A stretch of DNA of 13,893 bases from NCBI GenBank assembly GCA_900088475.1, contig FLMG01002327.1:25437-39329 (forward strand), written 5' to 3'. Below are positions 9,773 through 13,893 of the stretch, one piece after another. The DNA is from Hyphochytrium catenoides (taxonomy: Eukaryota; Sar; Hyphochytriomycetes; Hyphochytriales; Hyphochytriaceae). Below the pieces are notes generated by a model. The model made no database searches, was not told the DNA's origin, and saw only the letters and a program-made list of their open reading frames with translations. The stretch's first letter is position 1. Each line of letters opens with the position of its first letter. Made by a program: the position numbers and the translations under genes.

Positions 9773-10287
9773 ATGGCTAGCTCTAACCTTGGAGGAGAGA
9801 ACTGGCCTCCTCTCCATACCTTGGTGATTTTGCAAAGGTAACCCCTAGCGGCCAGGTAGGTTGGACAGATTCAGTGGGAACCACTTGCCGGGAAGGTGTT
9901 CCCCTACTGAACAGATACTAAGGAGGCCACGAAGACCCTGGTTCCCAGTTGGGCTAACCTACAGCCTTTGCCCTTGTAAATGAGGCATAACGAGCAGGTT
10001 TAGCGCAGGTATAATCTTGACCTTCCAGAATCTCAGTGTCTTCGGAGAGCTCTTCGGAGATGGCTTGGCTAACTAGTAGTTCTACTCGTAGTAGGCGGTC
10101 CTTGGGCCTTGACTCTTGGTCCCTGACGCTGACTGAAGCACTTCAGAAGCTGGAGGCCGGAGGCGCCAACAGGACCCTTGACACATTTTCAAATTCTCTC
10201 TTTGTTCCCACTACTGTACAGTTTACAGTAGGACTCATTACGGATAGAGCACAGTTTATTCAGAAGCTATCATCATGGGAAGCATAG
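9773..10287 (+). CDS. unrecognised 107-residue protein, 2 exons
   Basis: Exon 1 is 9773-9837, starting ATGG with G at -3 and ending AG|GTAACC. The intron is 9838-10028, ending CTTGACCTTCCAG, with a CTTGAC branch-like site. Exon 2 is 10029-10287, ending TAG. The phases fit (65 + 259 = 324 bases). The protein starts MASSNLGGENWPPLHTLVI, has a Ser/Thr/Arg-rich middle, and ends in a helical-looking segment (LTEALQKLEAGG) followed by NSLFVPTTVQFTVGLITDRA and LSSWEA. No membrane helix or known motif is obvious. Exon 2 alone has no early ATG, which supports the upstream exon. Other acceptors inside the intron lead quickly to stop codons. I do not recognise the family. Confidence 0.55.
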
Positions 10288-10913
10288 GGGTTTAGAAGCG
10301 ATTTTTACAGAGGTTATTTTCACGAATCGGGTGTAATACATTGGGATTTGGGCTGGGAAAGTACCAGAAGCGATCAATCATGCAATCAAAGCTGGGTGGT
10401 GGGTTTCACATATTCGGGATACGAAAGCAAGAGTCAATGACTGGGGATGAAAAGCAATGATGTGAAGGGTGGGAGACGTTTTCAGGCGAAGGCTTTGTGA
10501 ATCGGATCTCAGATTCTTCGAGCTCACTTGATGGCCAATTGGCGAAGCGGGCTTTTGTGTTCCATGGCAGACTTGCTCCGATTCCGGTATTGATGGTGTG
10601 CGAAGGTTAGAATTTGGATGTCAGAGATCTATATATTATGTGAAGGTGGAGTGGAGAAGTGGTCAATGATCTCAGCGTGTCTGTTTGTGCGTGAAGTTGA
10701 TTGTCTCATCGGAGATTTTGCAAGAATGATTAGTAAATGGCGAAAAGTGAAGTGCATTTGAAGACCGGATGCATGATGATACGATGCTTTACTCATTGGA
10801 ATTATGCTCGCAGTTCTTCAGGGGAACTGAGTTCAGGAGCAACGAACAGATTGTCTCTGAATTTACTCTATCTGGGCTGTTAAGTAAATCTCCGATCCTT
10901 GGATGGCATGCCT
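10288..10913. other. long gap without a recognisable gene
   Basis: Nothing convincing is seen over about 630 bases on either strand. Open frames are short, and between 10288 and 10768 none reaches 60 codons. The plus strand is rich in G and A (many GATG, GAAG and GTGG words). It may hold the 3' untranslated region of the 107-residue gene and spacer DNA. A short minus-strand frame at 10980-10789 overlaps its end and looks like chance. Confidence 0.6.
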
Positions 10914-11483
10914 CTATCTCACAGACCCCCAACAAACCTTCAAAGATAAAGCGGTGAATTAGCAGAAGCTTTCGTGTCATGGCGATTCAAATGATTACCT
11001 GTCCTGGCTGAAGAACATCATTAGTCTGCATCGCCTTGCTGTTGGTTTCAACCACCACTTTCCTCAATCCATAAAAGACTGTGGTGCGATGCTCGAGCGG
11101 CATAGCACTAGCAGATGCAGTCCTCAGAATCTCAACAGTTGCTGTTGCTTCTCGGGTGCTGCAAACTCACGCCAGAGCTCGTGCTTTATCATGCGGAACT
11201 GTTCAATCTTAGGGTTAGGGGTAACGGCATCCCGTCCCATCACTACAACGATGTGTGTGTGCGTCGTTCATCGGAAATGCTCCTGGGAACTCTCCTCCTT
11301 CGCCGCCATCATCCCCCCTACGATTACTAGAGGAGGATAGGCCGTCCCTGCAATGGAGGCAAGCCTCTGCTCAGGATGCGTTAGGTATGTAGTGTCCACA
11401 TAAACCACACTGATGATAGCCGATACCGGGACCGTCAGAGCGGCTGCAATTGTCTTCTTCGTGGTGGTGAAAACGACGCACAT
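10914..11483 (-). other. protein-like minus-strand segments, gene structure unresolved
   Basis: Two mutually exclusive models fit. Model A: exon 11483-11322 starts with ATG and has a hydrophobic stretch (AALTVPVSAIISVVYV), a donor GTAGGG at 11321 and an acceptor GAACAG with CTAAC 17 bases before it; exon 11198-11124 then gives FRMIKHELWREFAAPEKQQQ and a TGA, making a 78-residue protein with one likely membrane helix. Model B: exon 11158-10999 (acceptor TTTGCAG, 53 codons including LEHRTTVFYGLRKVVVETNS) is followed by a 61-base intron (10998-10938, GTAATC to TTGAAG) and a tiny last exon ending TAG at 10916-10914. The models overlap in different frames. Plus-strand frames here (11115-11330 and 11413-11727, ATG start, 104 codons) also read plausibly. 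I recognise no family, and cannot say which strand is coding. Confidence 0.25.
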
Positions 11484-11932
11484 CTTCCTCCAGTTACTGC
11501 TGGAGTCTTGTCGTAGCCATCGCGACTTTTTGTCCGCAAGTAGTACTCCTTTCCTCGCTTTTCTCGGTCGTCGTCTTTTGCAATCGCAAAAGCCTTTGAA
11601 GGTGCATGGAGTGCTTATTTACGTAGCAAAGTTGTCATGTCACGATGATGATGGAGCAGCCCTACCGCATATTGTGCTGCAGCTGATGATGACCGAGCTA
11701 TTACTCTCCATCATCGGCAAAGATTGAGCCTGCACAGAATTCATCTCTGACTATCTAGCATTGGCACAAGAGAGAGAGAGAGAAGAACTTTCGCTATGAA
11801 GCTCAGTGACCTGGTGCGTGCCTGAGAGTTTTAGGCAGAGACAATTGCCCTTCTTCTCGCAGAGGAAGAGCGGCGAGGTTAGCACTTTCCTCAGTAGCAG
11901 CTTCTCTTTCTTCTTTATCACGCTCGCACTAA
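11484..11932. other. no confident gene; contains a GA repeat
   Basis: The rest of a 104-codon plus-strand open frame (from 11413) ends here at TGA 11725-11727, but its composition gives no clear sign of coding. A GA dinucleotide run lies at about 11769-11786. Beyond that I see only pyrimidine-rich sequence before a possible acceptor near 11960. Confidence 0.4.
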
Positions 11933-12377
11933 CGGGAGGAGGATCTTTGCTCGCTCTGCAGCCAGCAGCGTGACTGGGTGCGTGGTGTGCACCACCTCAG
12001 GAGAAGAACAGAGAACAAAGAGAAGAAAATCCACCTGCGTGTGGCGGTAAAAACAATGGTAGGAGCTACGCATCAGTCTACGTCACGGATGCAGTGCAGT
12101 GGAGCTCTATAGAAATGTCGACCTCTTCCGGTACGGCAAAGGAGGCTATGTGAAGCGTGAGAACTGTATATCCCGTGCACATTACGATAAAATGCGCTTC
12201 TCTATCATGCGGGCCTACGGTGGAGTAAGAGCCCTGCTTGGCAGCCAGGCGGCACAGCTTGATACCAAGTTCAAGATTGACCTTCCAACCTGTAGCATGA
12301 GGACCACCACCCCGCCTCGAGATGTCTTTGATGCTACCATTCGACAGCAGCTGGAGGAGGAGTTTCACGAAATATGA
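11933..12377 (+). other. possible coding segment with a frame break at 12047-12062
   Basis: An open plus frame (11933-12046) ends KEKKIHLRVA. A second frame, open from 12063 to TGA at 12375-12377, gives a well-formed sequence with YRNVDLFRYGKGGYVKREN, HYDKMRFSIMRAYGGVRALL and, at the end, DATIRQQLEEEFHEI. The 16 bases between them run exactly GT...AG, and removing them joins the frames. No ATG start is identified; upstream, CTAAC near 11928 and CTCTGCAG near 11960 resemble an acceptor. I do not recognise the protein. A 137-codon minus-strand frame across the same bases is richer in Cys, Leu and Ser and is more likely the shadow. Confidence 0.35.
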
Positions 12378-12570
12378 CTTGATGAAACAGGACCTGCCGC
12401 AGCAATGGAGGGGGAGGGGGGGAATCAGAGCGCTGCACCACATCAGGAAGGTGAGGCACCCTCTGGGGTCTGTGGAGGCATTCGGCGGCATTTCATACCT
12501 TGCGTAGTGTGAGTGCGTGGTTCCAAGTATGGCTGTCAGGCGTTAAAAACAAACACAGACCTCCCCAACA

Positions 12571-12744
12571 TCAAGTCCCGTTTGCCCTCTCTCGATTTAG
12601 TACTATCTCTATAGAACTACTAATACGCGAGGGAGGTGCTGAGACACGCATGCTGATGATTTTTTTTGTTCTCTTCAAGTTGTCAATTGTCGCTTCACAT
12701 TCCTCCTCCTCCACAGACATCGGACGCGTGTCTCCTCTGGGCAT
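12571..12744 (-). other. possible 57-codon C-terminal exon or small ORF
   Basis: A minus frame opens at ATG 12744 and closes at TGA 12573-12571, and remains open some 30 bases upstream. It reads MPRGDTRPMSVEEEECEA and then DNLKRTKKIISMRV, a charged, helix-like composition unlike the hydrophobic plus-strand frame over the same bases. A CTGAC...TTACAG acceptor-like site lies about 45 bases upstream. It could be the last exon of the PH-domain gene to its right, but I found no join with clean phases. Confidence 0.3.
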
Positions 12745-12963
12745 TCCATCACTTGCACCGCATAGCGTTGTCGCGTATTATTCTTGCTCTGTAAGTCAGA
12801 CAAGCCACATCGTAAGCCTTGTTAGTGGAGGGAGAGGGGTCCAAGAAGGAGATGACAGGAGCAGTCGCTATCGAGGGAGATAGAAGGACACAGAGAAGTG
12901 CGAGTGCTCTCAAAGGTGCTTGGTATTAGGTTGAAGAAGAGTCTTTACCGCTTACCATGATGA
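12745..12963. other. spacer or intron between the PH region and the 57-codon ORF
   Basis: No convincing coding sequence. On the minus strand a donor-like G|GTAAGC lies at 12955 and an acceptor-like CTTACAG near 12790. An intron of the PH-domain gene is therefore possible but unproven. Confidence 0.3.
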
Positions 12964-13322
12964 TCACTTGAGTACTGCAATAGAGCTTGTTGCTGATAAT
13001 ATCCGCAAACATGTCCGCTCCTCCACATCGCTGAAAGAGCACGGAGCTTATAGAGCTTGGTTGGGTTAACTCGTAGATGAAACTCATACTGCGAGCACGC
13101 TGTCCCGCGCCGAACGCGCGATCGAGTTCTCTGGAATGCCAGACTCAATGATCTTTGTATAGCGAGTGATATGAAGTTCGTCCGTGAGCTTCATTCTGGA
13201 GCTTTTCGACGACGGAGATGAAGAGGAGGAGGACGATGAATCGCTTGGACGCTTATAGCAGTAGAGCACTGATCCTTGTAGAGTGAGCCAGCGCTCAGAC
13301 CAGCGAGGGAAGAGCTTGCGTC
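12964..13322 (-). pseudogene. PH domain with two frame breaks
   Basis: After an acceptor-like TTGTTGTCCAG, the minus frame from 13322 reads a typical pleckstrin-homology start (RKLFPRWSERWLTLQGSVLY), then a Ser run and MKLTDELHITRYTKIIES, ending at TGA 13086-13084. The expected next PH strands occur in the next frame (YEFHLRVNPTKLYKLRAL, 13088-13035). The C-terminal helix (SDVEERTCLRILSATS) is back in the first frame, to TGA 12966-12964. PH domains bind phosphoinositides or proteins at membranes. The two shifts compensate, so the domain is complete in content but not readable as one frame. Removing ten bases at 13098-13089 (GTGCTCGCAG, exactly GT...AG) would fix the first break; no such solution was found for the second. 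It could be a pseudogene, a local sequence error or unusual splicing. The PH call is fairly firm, the broken status moderately so. Confidence 0.5.
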
Positions 13323-13365
13323 CTGGACAACAATAAACAATAACATTGATTGGGGAGCCTCATTG

Positions 13366-13893
13366 CTATGGACTCCGGAGCATGTTCATGACATATTTGA
13401 TTGTTGCCGGATAGGAGTTCTTATCATTCGCCTGCAGGTCGGCATGCACCGCCTCCAGGAGGTCCTGAGGTGCAGGGTCCGTCTGATGAATACTAAGGAT
13501 CGACTTTGACAGTGTCACCAGATCATGCCTTACGAGTTGTTCATTTGATAAGGAGACACACATCATCATATCGATCCATAGGAACTCCCCTGCTTCTGCT
13601 CCTCCATCACCATCGGGGCGGCGGCGGCGCAGAAGGTTCGGAAGACGGGCGTCACCGTGATGGAAGCCTGCGCGATGCAACACTGAAAGCGTCTCGAATA
13701 CCTTCGGAATGTCGGATACCACGACCTTTTCCACTGGTTCTCCCACAGGCTGAATCAATATTGCTGCGCCACCACCGCCACATGAGTCCTCCAGCGCGAC
13801 TGGGCTCTTGCAGCAGAGTTGGGCCACCACAGTGCTGGAAGAGGCTGCTGTCAGCATGTCCACTTCACGATAGAGGTTGATCACGAACTTTGA
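13366..13893 (-). CDS. Crinkler-type protein kinase-like domain, C-terminal part (5' end off window)
   Basis: The frame is open from the right edge to TAG 13368-13366, about 175 residues. It holds the order expected of a divergent protein kinase: REVDML (possible helix-C Glu), a hinge-like ILIQPVGEP, then LHRAGFHHGDARLPNLL with the catalytic HGD and the Asn six residues later, and FLWIDMM with an Asp in the DFG position. HGD-R-PN followed by W-IDx is the signature I associate with kinase domains at the end of Crinkler/CR-type effector proteins of oomycetes, fungi and other protists. The metal-binding residues are present, so activity is possible. An ATP-site lysine must lie off the window or near the edge. 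A Gly run (CGGGGAA) and an Arg run (LLRRRRPDG) suggest loop expansions. It may end at the stop or splice to the PH region (51-base GT-AG gap, 13373-13323). Confidence 0.65.
   Translation of the reverse strand, partial: SKFVINLYREVDMLTAASSSTVVAQLCCKSPVALEDSCGGGGAAILIQPVGEPVEKVVVSDIPKVFETLSVLHRAGFHHGDARLPNLLRRRRPDGDGGAEAGEFLWIDMMMCVSLSNEQLVRHDLVTLSKSILSIHQTDPAPQDLLEAVHADLQANDKNSYPATIKYVMNMLRSP

Noticed and set aside
11209-11221. Two TTAGGG-like repeats resembling telomere sequence
   Set aside because: Only two copies, in sequence with no other telomeric sign; on the minus strand they provide a CTAAC branch-like site.
12078-12491. 137-codon minus-strand open frame
   Set aside because: Cys/Leu/Ser-rich shadow of the better plus-strand frame 12063-12377; no splice or start support.
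12500-12883. 127-codon plus-strand frame
   Set aside because: No family resemblance; opposite a more protein-like minus frame and probable spacer.
12953-13070. Plus-strand frame containing AIELVADNIRKHVRSS
   Set aside because: Reads well, but it is exactly opposite the PH-domain C-terminal part, for which there is family resemblance.
1-13893. tRNA, rRNA, CRISPR, transposon ends or bacterial-style operons
   Set aside because: None could be supported on reading both strands; no terminal inverted repeats or transposase motifs were recognised.

Overview
The window is nuclear DNA from an intron-rich, gene-dense unicellular eukaryote. The evidence is GT-AG introns of mostly 54-390 bases, frequent CTAAC/CTGAC branch-like sites shortly before acceptors, a complete eukaryotic ubiquitin E1, and a Crinkler-type kinase fragment of a kind common in protists and some fungi. 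I cannot name the lineage; the sequence does not look animal or bacterial, and no operons, CRISPR arrays or bacterial ribosome sites are present.

Bases 1-8860 are well resolved. A ubiquitin-activating enzyme E1 gene (minus strand, 4429 to 27) splits into eight exons that join in frame to 1017 residues. On the plus strand, 5191 to 8790, sixteen exons join in frame to 635 residues: a TUG/ASPSCR1-type p97 adaptor with two N-terminal ubiquitin-like domains, an extra PUB domain, a UBX domain and the TUG-type C-terminus. Between the two start codons lies a weak minus-strand gene candidate (4604 to about 5198), which may instead be E1 5' leader. E1 charges ubiquitin and the adaptor is predicted to act on the AAA ATPase p97/Cdc48, so the neighbouring genes belong to the same broad pathway.

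Bases 8861-10287 hold two unrecognised genes in head-to-head order: a single-exon 297-residue basic, disordered-looking protein (minus) and a two-exon 107-residue protein (plus). Their start codons are only 18 bases apart. The 297-residue gene converges on the p97 adaptor gene, with 70 bases between the stop codons.

Bases 10288-13893 are much less clear. About 630 bases show no gene, followed by short protein-like segments that can be joined only with very short gaps or frame changes. The two recognisable pieces are a pleckstrin-homology (PH) domain (minus, 13322 to 12964) whose frame is broken twice, and at the right edge the C-terminal part of a Crinkler-type protein kinase (minus, 13893 to 13366). 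The cleanly joined coding sequence before 10.3 kb (about 6.2 kb without one frame error) suggests the breaks after 10.3 kb are biological (decay, mis-modelled exons or unusual introns) rather than general assembly noise.
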